Source: Curtobacterium sp. MCSS17_008
GTDB lineage: Bacteria > Actinomycetota > Actinomycetes > Actinomycetales > Microbacteriaceae
Assembly: GCF_003234185.1 (NCBI RefSeq)
Contig: NZ_QKSM01000010.1
Location: 30,256-94,255, forward strand
DNA length: 64,000 nucleotides
Direction: 5' to 3'
The translations under genes and the position numbers were made by a program. Shown in pieces: positions 37,006-45,699 of the stretch (within the stretch, counting starts at the first letter, position 1; each line of letters begins with the position of its first letter). The notes below the pieces were generated by a model, which worked only from the letters and a program-made list of their open reading frames with translations, did not search any database and was not told where the DNA came from.

Positions 37006-37836
37006 ATGCCAGACGCCCCGGACGACCGCCCGATCATCGGGGCAGTGGTCGCACCCGAGGTGCACTGCATGACCCTCAACCTCCGCCGCCGCACGCCGCG
37101 CAGGCCCGACCACCCGGACGCGTGGGAGCGCCGCCGCGATGCCGTCGTCGCGCTCGTCACCTCCGAGGAGCCGACCGTGCTGGCCGTCCAGGAGGCCCTG
37201 CCCACCCAGACCGCGGACCTCACCACCCGCCTCGGGTCGCGATGGGAACCGGTGGTCGTCGGTCGCGGCAGGCGCGGTGGCGGCGAGGCCGTCGGCTTGT
37301 TCCTCGACCGCGAGCGGCTCGACGTGGTGGAACGCCGCTCCTGGGCGCTCTCCCGCACACCCTCGCGAGCGGGCTCGCGGTCGTGGGCGACGGCGTTCCC
37401 CCGGCACGCCGTCGGTGCCGTCGTCGAGGACCGTGCCACCGGGCAGCGGTTCACCGCGATCGCGACGCACCTCGACGTCGCCTCGCCGTGGGCACGGCTC
37501 CGCGGCGCACAGCTGCTCGGACGGATCGTCCGCGGACGCGGGCTGCCGGCGGTCGTCATGGCCGACTGGAACTGCCCGGCCGGGTCGGCGCCGTGGCGGG
37601 CGCTCGCGGAGGCGGGGGTCGTCGACAGCTGGGGGCGGGCCTCCCGGCAGGTGGGGGAGGCGTACGGGACGTACCCGCACTACCGGGCGCCGCGTGTCGG
37701 TGCCCGGCGGATCGACGGGGTGCTCGTGACCGAGGATGCCGTGGTCGAGCGGGCCGCGGTGAACGTGCGCAGGCCGGGCGGAGTCTGGCCGTCGGACCAC
37801 ACGGCCGTGCACGCGGTCGTCCGGTGGGCCTCGTGA
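37006..37836 (+). CDS. Endonuclease/exonuclease/phosphatase family protein
   Basis: The 276-residue protein has the EEP fold: CMTLNLRR, the metal-binding Glu in VLAVQEAL, the catalytic pair in VVMADWNCP, and the C-terminal RRIDGVLV and SDHTAVHA. It could cleave nucleic acids, lipids or sugar phosphates; nothing visible decides. No signal peptide is evident. TAGACA, a weak -10, is six bases before the ATG. The stop overlaps the next gene. Confidence 0.88.
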   Translation: MPDAPDDRPIIGAVVAPEVHCMTLNLRRRTPRRPDHPDAWERRRDAVVALVTSEEPTVLAVQEALPTQTADLTTRLGSRWEPVVVGRGRRGGGEAVGLFLDRERLDVVERRSWALSRTPSRAGSRSWATAFPRHAVGAVVEDRATGQRFTAIATHLDVASPWARLRGAQLLGRIVRGRGLPAVVMADWNCPAGSAPWRALAEAGVVDSWGRASRQVGEAYGTYPHYRAPRVGARRIDGVLVTEDAVVERAAVNVRRPGGVWPSDHTAVHAVVRWAS

Positions 37837-38432
37837 TGCGCTCGCTCGGGATGACGTTCCTGCGCCGCAAGTTCCTGGCAGCCGACGTGGTGAGGGTCCT
37901 GACGCTCGTCAGCATCCCCGTGGCCACGATCGGTTGGGGGAGCACCTCGTTCGCGGTGATGTCGCTCGCGCTGTTCGGGGTGGTCCTGCCGCGGATGCTC
38001 GGGCTGCGGCCTGCGTTCGACATGGCCGTCTGCGTGCTCGTGCTCGTCGCCGGGTGGTCGAGCGCTCTCGAGTGGTACACGTCGGTGTTCCTCTGGGACA
38101 AGCTGATCCACGTCGTCCTGACCGGGTTGCTCGCGGCGCTGCTCGCCGTGATCGCTGCGGACCTCCGGCTCGTGCCGCACGCGCCGGACGCCGGGCGGGT
38201 CTCCGTGTCGCTCCTGGTGTTCACCGTCGGGCTCGGGATCGGGGCGGTCTGGGAGATGTGCGAGTGGCTCGGGCACAACTACGTCGACTCGAAGATCTAC
38301 GTCGGGTACGACGACACGATCGGCGACCTGGCGGCGGACGGACTCGGCGGGCTGCTGGTGGGGCTCGCGCTGCCGTGGCTCGCGAGGGACCGCGAGGTGA
38401 TGCAGCCGCCGGAGCGCTCGCCGCGGGGCTGA
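37836..38432 (+). CDS. DUF2238/YjdF-like membrane protein
   Basis: The 198-residue protein has five to six membrane segments and the conserved WDKLIHVVLTGLLAALLA and YDDTIGDLAADGLGGLLVG motifs of the YjdF (DUF2238) group, whose function is unknown. ATG 37836 shares its A with the upstream TGA stop; GTG 37833 is an equally close alternative. It is likely co-translated with the EEP-family gene. Confidence 0.82.
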   Translation: MRSLGMTFLRRKFLAADVVRVLTLVSIPVATIGWGSTSFAVMSLALFGVVLPRMLGLRPAFDMAVCVLVLVAGWSSALEWYTSVFLWDKLIHVVLTGLLAALLAVIAADLRLVPHAPDAGRVSVSLLVFTVGLGIGAVWEMCEWLGHNYVDSKIYVGYDDTIGDLAADGLGGLLVGLALPWLARDREVMQPPERSPRG

Positions 38433-38490
38433 TCAGCCGGTCCTGCCGATGCGGCGACGCGCCGTGGCACGAGCAGGGTCCGGCGTCCGC

Positions 38491-38496
38491 TATGCT
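38491..38496 (+). promoter_or_regulatory. Likely -10 element upstream of tRNA-Pro
   Basis: TATGCT, about 95 bases before the tRNA 5' end, is the best -10 in the gap between the DUF2238 gene and the tRNA. Confidence 0.4.
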
Positions 38497-38589
38497 TGAC
38501 GGGCTGCTCGCGCTCCGGTCGGACGCGGGTGGTGGAGTTCCGGAGACGGGGCTCCGAGCCCATCTGGGCTCAGAGCTCGTGAGAGCTCA

Positions 38590-38663
<74 letters not shown>

Positions 38664-38709
38664 CCGAACCGAAGGAGCATCTGAGTCATCCCAGGACTGC
38701 TCCCGACGA

Positions 38710-38740
38710 GAAAGCCCACCGAGTTCCTCGGTGGGCTTTC
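38710..38740. terminator. Terminator between tRNA-Pro and the VanZ-like gene
   Basis: Perfect 14-bp arms (GAAAGCCCACCGAG and complement) around loop TTC, followed by TTGACG. It separates the tRNA from the convergent VanZ-like gene and can serve both strands. Confidence 0.85.
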
Positions 38741-38769
38741 TTGACGCGTACGGGCTGAGACCGGAGCGA

Positions 38770-39360
38770 TCAGCGTTCCTCGTGTCGAGCGGTGGGGGAC
38801 GCCCCTGCGGGCGAGTGCCAGCGGAACACCTCCACGAGGTGGGACAGACCCGGCACGAGCGAGACCACGACGAACACCACGTAGCCGACGAGGCCGCCGA
38901 CGGTGTTCCAGACGAGGTCGTTGACGTCGGCGACGTGGCCTCCGGAGAACAGCCGCTGCGCGGCGAGCTGGAGGAGTTCGATCGTGATGCTCACGGCCGC
39001 GGCGGTGAGCAGGACCTTCCACCACGAGGGGCGGCGCATCAGGAGCGGGATCAGGATGCCCAGTGGTGCGAACACGACCACGTTCGTGAGTGCATCAGCG
39101 ACCTCGTAGTCGTGGAACGGGATCAGCGCCAGCGCTGGCGTCCACGGTTCCTGGTCCGGGACCGGGTCGAGGAAGATCGGGAAGACGGTGTTCGCGAAGA
39201 TGCCGGCAGCGTAGACAGCGATCGCGGCTGCGACTGCGGTGCGAGGCCAGGTGGACCGTCTGCTCCTGAGCAGGAGGGCGAGTTGGACGGCGAAGACGAT
39301 CACGCCGATGACGAGGGCGACGGGCAGGGCGGGTACTTCGCCGAACGGGTTGTCAGACAC
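38770..39360 (-). CDS. VanZ family membrane protein
   Basis: The 196-residue protein has about five membrane segments and the VanZ-like signature IPFHDYEVADALTNVVVFAP, then ELLQLAAQ and VNDLVWNTVGGLVGY. VanZ proteins give low-level teicoplanin resistance in enterococci, but most family members have no known role. GTG 39360 is the start. The 284-base gap to the rightward lipoprotein gene holds the divergent promoters and nothing else that I can identify. Confidence 0.85.
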   Translation of the reverse strand: MSDNPFGEVPALPVALVIGVIVFAVQLALLLRSRRSTWPRTAVAAAIAVYAAGIFANTVFPIFLDPVPDQEPWTPALALIPFHDYEVADALTNVVVFAPLGILIPLLMRRPSWWKVLLTAAAVSITIELLQLAAQRLFSGGHVADVNDLVWNTVGGLVGYVVFVVVSLVPGLSHLVEVFRWHSPAGASPTARHEER

Positions 39361-39632
39361 CGGACCGACCCTCGCTCGGGCGGTGTCCGCCCGTCCGGGG
39401 TGCGTGACGCACCGAGGGCGGTCCTCCAGGGGTCATCGACCACTGTTCGGCGAGGGACACCGCTCCGAGTACCAGGAGACGACGCTTCAGAACGACCACA
39501 CTCGATCCTCGCTCGCCGAGGCTGCCCGTGCGTCCTTCGAGCGGAGGACATCGACTCGCCCTTCGAGGGCAGTGGCGCTCCGCCGGTACCCGCGTTGCGC
39601 GAGGGCAGCAGGGACGGCCCAGTCCGCTGCAC

Positions 39633-39638
39633 TACGCT
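39633..39638 (+). promoter_or_regulatory. Leaderless -10 element of the 39645 lipoprotein gene
   Basis: TACGCT is six bases before ATG 39645. Confidence 0.55.
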
Positions 39639-39644
39639 CCCGCC

Positions 39645-41129
39645 ATGCTCTGGGGGAGACGACGCACGCTGACCGCCGCCATCACGGCCACCACGCTGAC
39701 CGCGGTCCTGCTGCTGACCGGCTGCTCTGCGCAGGTCGATGCCGGGAGCGCCGGCGCGGTCGAGGCAGAGCGCGAGCTCTCCGGCATCGACGGTGTGCGG
39801 TCGGTCCGCGGGTCGGGCACGAACAACCTGCCGTTCGCGGGGACGGTCTCCGTCGTCGTGACGGCCGACGACGACCTGTCCGACGCGCAGCTCCTGCGGG
39901 TGACGCACGAGGTAGGGCGGTGGATCGCCGACGCCTCCGGCCAGGGAACGACCTACAGCGGCTCGATGGAGGCCGACGGGTTCGACTTCCCCGTGCGACG
40001 ACACGCGTCCGAGAACGAGGAGCTCCTCTCCGTCGTCGACCGCTTCCGTGGTGACGACCGCTGGCTCGGTGGACGGGTGAGCGCTCCGGAGCCCTCCGGG
40101 ACCGGGGGAGGCAGGATCGCGCTCGCCGTCCGGCACCCCGGCGACCTGGTGCGCGGGTGGGAGGCGGTCCGGAAGACCATGGCGTCGTCGGGCTGGGAGA
40201 CCGCGACGGCCTCGGCGTCCTGGTGGCAGACGCCGCCCGAGGAGCGCCTGCCGTCCGATGACGCAGAGCTGCAGATCACGGACCACGTCCCCGGCTCCGA
40301 CGACACCGTCGGCGACCCGAGCGTCGAGATCGCCGCGTACGAGCGGGTGACTGCCGCCCACGAGGTGACCCGTGCCTCCGTCGCACCGGGCCGTATCCAC
40401 CTGCACCTGACGGACCTCGACGACGTCCGGGACGCGACCGCGCTCGCACGGCAGGCTGCGCCGGATGCCCAGGTCATCGTGGACGGCGGCATCGTCACCA
40501 AGGACGTGCCCCAGGGCGATGACGACCTGCCGGACGCCGCCGACTACGACGAGGCCGACCGGCTTGCGGCGGTCGCCGTCCGGCCGGGCGTCACGGCCGT
40601 CTCGGTCACACCGACCGGCCTCCGGGTGACGGTCGACGACCCGGACGAGGTCCTCGCGACCGCGACGGCGCTTGCAGCGGCTGCTCCGGCCGACCCCGTG
40701 ACGTCGATCCGCGTCGGCCCACAGGAAGCCGCTGACGGCGCCGGTGACGCTGCTGATCAGGACATTGCGAGCAACGCGGATCGTCTGTCCGTGAGCGGCT
40801 CTCCGGAGATGCTGGACGCGTCGATCCAGGTCGGCACGCAGCTGCGGGGCTTTCCCCCGGCGTCCTCGGAACAGTTCGACACCAACGAGTCAGTCGCAGC
40901 CACGCTGTCCGACGTGGAGCAGGTGCCGGCCTTCGTCGAGGCCCTGCGGCCTGTGCTGCCGGACGGCACCGGGCTGCACGTCCGTCTCGCCGGCCGCGGC
41001 ACCGGCGGCACGACGCAGCTGACCCTGCGCAACGGGGTGCTGACGGCCGAACCACTCCGCAACGGAGAGGAGCGGGGCACGGACCGGACCGATCTGGAGC
41101 GCGCGCTGCAGGACGCCTGGAACCGCTGA
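39645..41129 (+). CDS. Large lipoprotein with repeated small domains, function unknown
   Basis: The 494-residue product has a lipobox in AVLLLTGCSA. The mature part seems to hold three or four copies of a small alpha/beta unit: AERELSGIDGVRSVRGSG with VSVVVTADDDLSDAQLLRV, later AYERVTAAHEVTRASV with IHLHLTDLDDVRDATALA, and AVRPGVTAVSVTPTGLRVTV. The first unit resembles the domain in immunity candidate 2 (ARDSVEAAPGVKSATVTTG). I do not recognise a named family. It is the ATG 39645 start that fits the -10. Confidence 0.75.
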   Translation: MLWGRRRTLTAAITATTLTAVLLLTGCSAQVDAGSAGAVEAERELSGIDGVRSVRGSGTNNLPFAGTVSVVVTADDDLSDAQLLRVTHEVGRWIADASGQGTTYSGSMEADGFDFPVRRHASENEELLSVVDRFRGDDRWLGGRVSAPEPSGTGGGRIALAVRHPGDLVRGWEAVRKTMASSGWETATASASWWQTPPEERLPSDDAELQITDHVPGSDDTVGDPSVEIAAYERVTAAHEVTRASVAPGRIHLHLTDLDDVRDATALARQAAPDAQVIVDGGIVTKDVPQGDDDLPDAADYDEADRLAAVAVRPGVTAVSVTPTGLRVTVDDPDEVLATATALAAAAPADPVTSIRVGPQEAADGAGDAADQDIASNADRLSVSGSPEMLDASIQVGTQLRGFPPASSEQFDTNESVAATLSDVEQVPAFVEALRPVLPDGTGLHVRLAGRGTGGTTQLTLRNGVLTAEPLRNGEERGTDRTDLERALQDAWNR

Positions 41130-41198
41130 TCCACGCCGGGTGGCACAGCCGCGACGACCCGTCCGAGGGGGTGACGCCGGTCGGCGCCGCGCAGGCGC

Positions 41199-41204
41199 TA
41201 CTGT
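41199..41204 (+). promoter_or_regulatory. Leaderless -10 element of the SRPBCC gene
   Basis: TACTGT is six bases before ATG 41211. Confidence 0.5.
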
Positions 41205-41210
41205 CGGCAC

Positions 41211-41840
41211 ATGGTGACCAGGGGCATCTACGTCGAGACCGTCATCGACGCAGACCTCGAGCGCGTGTGGGCCGCGACGCAGGACCCCGAGCAGCACGTC
41301 CGCTGGGACGTCCGGTTCTCCGAGATCGTGCCCGAGGGCGCAGAGGACGGTGCACCAACCCACTTCCGCTACGTCCGCCGCTCGCCACTGCACGACGTGC
41401 ACGGCACCGGCGTGAGCATCGGGGAGCGCCGACGCCCGGATGGTTCCCGCACGTCGGCGCTGCGCTTCGGGACCACCGACCGCCTATCGCCGATCCGCAC
41501 CGGCCGCGGCTACTGGCGCTACGTCCCGACCGACGACGGACGCACGCGGTTCATCACCGGCTACGACTACGACGGCGGGTGGGGTCCGCTGGACCTGGTC
41601 GTCCGGCCGCTCCTCGGTTGGGCGACGGCGTGGAGCTTCGACCGCCTGCGGATCTGGCTCGACGGCGGACCCGTGCCGGAGGCGTGGCCGCTCACCTCGG
41701 TCCTGCAGCCCTGGCGTCGGGACCGGCCACGAGCCTCCAGGACGCTCCGCGCACCCGCCGGCGGCACTCGACGGACCGACCACCTGCACGACGCCCCGGC
41801 CACGCTGGCGACGCTGCCCGACCCGAGGGGCGACCGATGA
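41211..41840 (+). CDS. SRPBCC-fold (START-like) protein
   Basis: The 209-residue protein has the polyketide cyclase/START-like beginning YVETVIDADLERVWAATQDPEQHVRWD and a hydrophobic-pocket layout (YWRYVPTDDGRTRFITGYDYD). Such proteins bind lipophilic ligands. The last 45 residues are Arg/Pro-rich and look disordered. The stop overlaps the start of the DUF4166 gene (ATGA), so they probably act together, perhaps on a small hydrophobic substrate. Confidence 0.8.
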   Translation: MVTRGIYVETVIDADLERVWAATQDPEQHVRWDVRFSEIVPEGAEDGAPTHFRYVRRSPLHDVHGTGVSIGERRRPDGSRTSALRFGTTDRLSPIRTGRGYWRYVPTDDGRTRFITGYDYDGGWGPLDLVVRPLLGWATAWSFDRLRIWLDGGPVPEAWPLTSVLQPWRRDRPRASRTLRAPAGGTRRTDHLHDAPATLATLPDPRGDR

Positions 41841-42508
41841 CGTCCGTGTTCGAGGAGGCGCTCGGCGCCGACTTCCAGCGACTCCACCCGATGATGCGTC
41901 GGCGCTTCGGTGTCGGTCTCGACGCCGGTGAGGCCTGCACCGGACGCGGCGTCATGTCGTCGATCCGGCGCGGTCCGTGGTGGACCGTGCCCTTCCTGCA
42001 GATCGGACGGCTCCGGAACATCCTGGTGCCCGACGTGGGGGAGGACGTTCCGTTCACGATCGAGAACCACCCGTACCGGGACGAGCTCGGCCGCGAGACG
42101 GTGACGTTCGTGCGGACATACGCGACCAGGCCCGGCCGGACGGCGCGGTTCGACGCGACGATGGTGCTCGTCGACGGCAGGGTGCTCGACTACCTCGGCA
42201 CGCACCAGCACCTGGCGGTCGACCTCGACCTCACGGTCGACGAGCGGGGCGGGCTCGTGCTGACGTCCGACGCACAGCGGTTCCACGAGGGGCCGGTCTC
42301 GTTCCGGTTCCCGATGCTCCTGAGCGGTCGTGCCACGCTGCACGAGTGGTGGTCGGAGGAGGACCAGGCGTTCCACGTCGACCTCGAGGTGCACAACCGG
42401 GTGTTCGGCTTCCTGTTCGGCTACCGCGGGACCTTCACGTGCGAGTGGACACCCGCGACCGACGCACCTGATCGGCTGAAGCCCGTGAGGACCGAAGCGC
42501 GCACCTGA
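41837..42508 (+). CDS. DUF4166 domain protein
   Basis: The 223-residue protein matches the DUF4166 layout: FEEALGADFQRLHPMMRRRF at the start, then FTIENHPYRDELGRETVTFVRTY and FHVDLEVHNRVFGFLFGYRG near the end. In other bacteria the domain occurs alone or fused to saccharopine dehydrogenase-like or glycosyltransferase domains; its role is unknown. The 210 bases between its stop and the next (leftward) gene contain no gene I can support. Confidence 0.85.
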   Translation: MTSVFEEALGADFQRLHPMMRRRFGVGLDAGEACTGRGVMSSIRRGPWWTVPFLQIGRLRNILVPDVGEDVPFTIENHPYRDELGRETVTFVRTYATRPGRTARFDATMVLVDGRVLDYLGTHQHLAVDLDLTVDERGGLVLTSDAQRFHEGPVSFRFPMLLSGRATLHEWWSEEDQAFHVDLEVHNRVFGFLFGYRGTFTCEWTPATDAPDRLKPVRTEART

Positions 42509-42718
42509 TGCTGGCTGAGCAGGCGGGGCACGTCTGCACGGTCGGCCCCGCTGCCGCCCGCTGCACCGTGTGGTGGTGCCGCAACCCGCGTGCGGTGCTG
42601 CGCGGCCGGGGTCCCGGCTGGCCGGACGATCGTCACGAACCCGCTGACCCCGACCACGAAGCCGGGTTGCGCCACGAGGGTTCCGCCCGTCGACCAGGGC
42701 ATCGGGTCGACCGCGGGA

Positions 42719-43495
42719 TCAGTCGGGCGTCGCCGCCACCTGCGCGACGTGCACCGTGACCAGGCCGGTCGCGCGGAACGGCTCCAGCTGCTCCTCGGTC
42801 GCGCCGTCATCCGTCACGAGCGACCACGGCCGGTCGAGCTGCGTCCACCAGTGCGCCGGTGCCGCACCGAGCTTGGACGCGTCCGCCAGCACGTACAGCT
42901 CCCGCGCCCGCTCGACCATCAGCCGCTTGAGGGACGCCTGCTCCGGCGTCTCCTCGCAGAGCCCGTACTGCGCCGAGACGCCGTCGGCACCGAGGAACGC
43001 GACGTCGGCCGACACGTCGGCCATGACCCGTTCGGCGAAGGGGCCGACGAACCCCGAGCTGATGTGCCGCAGCCGACCTCCGACGACGATGAGCTCGATG
43101 CCGGCACTGTGCTCGAGGACGGTGGTCGCGGTCAGCCCGTTGGTGACCACGGTGACGCCCTCGCGGTGGGCGAGGTTCTTCGCGAGCGCGCCGACGGTGG
43201 TCCCGGCGTCGAGGACCGCGACGGCACCCGTGTCGACGAAGGAGCTGGCCAGCCGGCCGATCGCGGCCTTCTGCTCGACCGCGATCGACTCGCGCTCACG
43301 CAGGCTCTGCTCCGCACCGCCGAGCGTCCGCGCTCCGCCGTAGGTGCGGACGACGTCCCCGTCCCGGGTCATCCGGTCGAGGTCGCGACGGATCGTCGAC
43401 GCCGAGACCGAGAACACCGCTGCGAGCTCGTCCACGGTGACGGGCTTCTCCTGCAGCAGACGACTGATCTCGCGTCGACGATCCCGGGCGAGCAC
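42719..43495 (-). CDS. DeoR-family transcriptional regulator
   Basis: The 258-residue protein has an N-terminal DeoR winged helix (residues 1-56, RRREISRLLQEKPVTVDELA, then SASTIRRDLDRM) and a C-terminal sugar-phosphate sensor domain (VLDAGTTVGALA, VVTNGLTAT, FLGADGVSAQYGL). It is the last gene of the leftward four-carbon acid operon, one base after the pdxA-like stop, and is the likely regulator of that operon through the paired inverted repeats at 46774-46811. The effector is probably a phosphorylated four-carbon intermediate (inference). Confidence 0.92.
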   Translation of the reverse strand: MLARDRRREISRLLQEKPVTVDELAAVFSVSASTIRRDLDRMTRDGDVVRTYGGARTLGGAEQSLRERESIAVEQKAAIGRLASSFVDTGAVAVLDAGTTVGALAKNLAHREGVTVVTNGLTATTVLEHSAGIELIVVGGRLRHISSGFVGPFAERVMADVSADVAFLGADGVSAQYGLCEETPEQASLKRLMVERARELYVLADASKLGAAPAHWWTQLDRPWSLVTDDGATEEQLEPFRATGLVTVHVAQVAATPD

Positions 43496-43496
43496 G

Positions 43497-44504
43497 CTAG
43501 CGGTCGCCGTCCACGGTGCGGGCCGGGGACAGGTCGACGGCCTGTCGGAGCGCTTCGAGCAGCGGTTCGTGGTCCACGATGTCCTTCCCGGCGATGTCGA
43601 ACGCTGTCCCGTGGTCGACCGAGGTCCGGACGAACGGCAGGCCCACGGTGACGTTCACACCGTTCTTCAGCCCGAGCACCTTCACCGGGATGTGGCCCTG
43701 GTCATGGTACTGGGCGACGACCAGGTCGTAGTCGCCGCGGCTGGCGAGCATGAAGAGGGTGTCGGCGGGGAGCGGACCGATGACGTCGAGGCCCTCGGCG
43801 CGTGCGCGCTCGACGCCGGGGGCGATCTTCTGGGCCTCCTCGTCGTTGCCGAACAGGCCGTTCTCGCCGCCGTGGGGGTTGATGGCGGCGACGGCGATGC
43901 GCGGCCGCTCGTTGCCGGAGCGGACGAGCAGCTCGTTCCCGCGCGTGATGGTTCGGTACACACGGTCGCCGTCGATCGCGGCCACGGCGTCGACGAGACC
44001 CAGGTGTGTCGTGACGTGGATGACGCGCATGTTCGGGGCGGTGAGCATCATCGACACCTCCTCGACCCCGGCGAGCTCGGCGAGCATCTCGGTGTGGCCG
44101 GGGAACTGGTGGCCGCCCATGTGCAGGGCCGCCTTGTTCAACGGCCCGGTGCAGATGGCGTCGATCTCGCCCGCCACGGCGAGCTGGACGGCCTTCTCGA
44201 TGAACAGGAACGCACCGTGTCCGGCCTCGGCGGAGAGCTCGCCCCAGGCCAGGTCTTCCGGGATGCACGGGATGTCGAGGACGTCGATGGTGGTCGGGTC
44301 GTCGGTCGCCTCGGACGGGGCGCTGATCCGGTTGACCGACAGCGGGCTCGAGACGACCCCCATGGCGAGCTGCAGGCGGCGGAGGTCACCGATGACGAAC
44401 ATCGTCCCCAGGGACCGGGTCGCCTCGTCGGCCATCGCCTTGGCGATGATCTCGGGTCCGACGCCGGCGGCGTCACCCATCGTGATCGCGATGATCGGCT
44501 TCAT
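43497..44504 (-). CDS. PdxA-like 4-phospho-D-threonate/erythronate dehydrogenase
   Basis: The 335-residue protein belongs to the PdxA family (MKPIIAITMGDAAGVGPEII, metal-binding His in VTTHLGLVDAV, INPHGGENGLFG, and YHDQGHIPVKVLG). Vitamin B6 PdxA is the classic member, but PdxA2 paralogues beside a DUF1537 kinase oxidise 4-phosphothreonate or 4-phosphoerythronate to dihydroxyacetone phosphate. The kinase gene is immediately upstream here, so the catabolic role is favoured. The substrate isomer cannot be decided from sequence. Confidence 0.88.
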   Translation of the reverse strand: MKPIIAITMGDAAGVGPEIIAKAMADEATRSLGTMFVIGDLRRLQLAMGVVSSPLSVNRISAPSEATDDPTTIDVLDIPCIPEDLAWGELSAEAGHGAFLFIEKAVQLAVAGEIDAICTGPLNKAALHMGGHQFPGHTEMLAELAGVEEVSMMLTAPNMRVIHVTTHLGLVDAVAAIDGDRVYRTITRGNELLVRSGNERPRIAVAAINPHGGENGLFGNDEEAQKIAPGVERARAEGLDVIGPLPADTLFMLASRGDYDLVVAQYHDQGHIPVKVLGLKNGVNVTVGLPFVRTSVDHGTAFDIAGKDIVDHEPLLEALRQAVDLSPARTVDGDR

Positions 44505-44514
44505 TGTTCTTCCT

Positions 44515-45699
44515 TCACTGCTCGGTGTTCTGCTGTCGGAGGGCCCGGACGGTGCGGGCGAGGGTGCCGGCGTCGCCGAACGCTCCCGCCTTCGTCACGA
44601 AGACCGGCCGGTGGTCGGGGTGGCTGCTCAGGACGACGCCGGGCTCGACGGTGCCGTGCACCCGGACGCTGTCGACGCCGAGTGCGTCGAGGACCGCCCG
44701 CGCGGTCTCGCCGCCCGTGAGGACGAGGCCGCCGAACCGGTGCGCGTTCCGCGCGACGGTCGCCGCGAGGGCCGCGGCGACGTCGAGGGCGTTGCCCTTG
44801 TCGACGGCGACGCCGAGGTCGGGGGTGAGGACGACGTCCGTCGTGGAGCTGGCGATCTGCTCCGTCGCCGCCTGTTCGCCGTCGTCGCGGTGGCGCAGCT
44901 CGACGTGCTCGGCGCCGCGGCGGACGAGTTCGTCGATCTGTGACCGCGCGGGGCCGGAGTAGCTCCCGACGACGACCAGGACCCGGTCGACCGTGGGTGG
45001 AGCCGGGGTCGCGACCGCTGCCGCGCCGTCGGCGGGCAGCATGTGGGCGGCGAGTCCGCCGGAGCCGGTCACCAGGGTGGGTGCCGTGACCAGCCGGGAG
45101 GCCCGGGCGATCGTCTCGAGGTCGGCCTCCGTCACCGCGTCCACGACGACCGCGTCGACGCCGTCGGCGTGCAGGCGGTCGAGCTGGGCGGCGAGCGCAG
45201 CAGGGGTGTCCGTCGGACGGGAGGTGAGCCTCCCGGTCCGGATCCCTGCGGCGGCCAGCGACGCGGCGACGTCTCCGGCGTGGTCGCCGTCGACGTTCGG
45301 GACACCGTCGACGTGCACGATCCCACCGACGGTCGTGCGGCCCGTTCCGGGGAATGCCGGCGCGACGACGGCGAGTCCGCGCTCGGTGTCGGACAGGGCG
45401 GCGAGGGCGGCGGCGACCTCGGCGCCGACGTTCCCGCGGAGCAGCGAGTCGATCTTCTTGAAGACCGGGCGTCCGAGCGTGACCGAGCGACGGACGACCG
45501 AGTCGACGAGGGCGGCTGCGTCCTGCTCGGACAGGTACCGGCTCTCGGTGTCGACGGCGAGCACGTCCGAGGCGGGCCACGGCACGTCCGGACCGAGGAC
45601 CACCGCGCTGCTGTGCGCTGCCCCGTACCCGCCGGCCGCGTCGGCGGCGCCGGTCAGGTCGTCGGCCACGATCGTCAGGCCCGGCTGCGCCCCGCTCAC
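44515..45699 (-). CDS. Four-carbon acid sugar kinase (DUF1537)
   Basis: The 394-residue kinase has the N-terminal substrate motif TIVADDLTGAADAAGGYG, FKKIDSLLRGNVGAE, and the C-terminal nucleotide-binding region LVLTGGETARAVLDALG. Characterised members (DtnK, DenK, OtnK types) phosphorylate D-threonate, D-erythronate or 3-oxo-tetronate. The GTG at 45699 overlaps the permease stop (GTGA). Its product would be the substrate of the PdxA-like dehydrogenase downstream. Confidence 0.9.
   Translation of the reverse strand: MSGAQPGLTIVADDLTGAADAAGGYGAAHSSAVVLGPDVPWPASDVLAVDTESRYLSEQDAAALVDSVVRRSVTLGRPVFKKIDSLLRGNVGAEVAAALAALSDTERGLAVVAPAFPGTGRTTVGGIVHVDGVPNVDGDHAGDVAASLAAAGIRTGRLTSRPTDTPAALAAQLDRLHADGVDAVVVDAVTEADLETIARASRLVTAPTLVTGSGGLAAHMLPADGAAAVATPAPPTVDRVLVVVGSYSGPARSQIDELVRRGAEHVELRHRDDGEQAATEQIASSTTDVVLTPDLGVAVDKGNALDVAAALAATVARNAHRFGGLVLTGGETARAVLDALGVDSVRVHGTVEPGVVLSSHPDHRPVFVTKAGAFGDAGTLARTVRALRQQNTEQ

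Noticed and set aside
42509..42718. Possible short minus-strand gene with a hydrophobic stretch near VVGVSGFVTIV
   Set aside because: No start with a ribosome binding site and no family likeness; it joins frames antisense to DeoR and DUF4166 genes.
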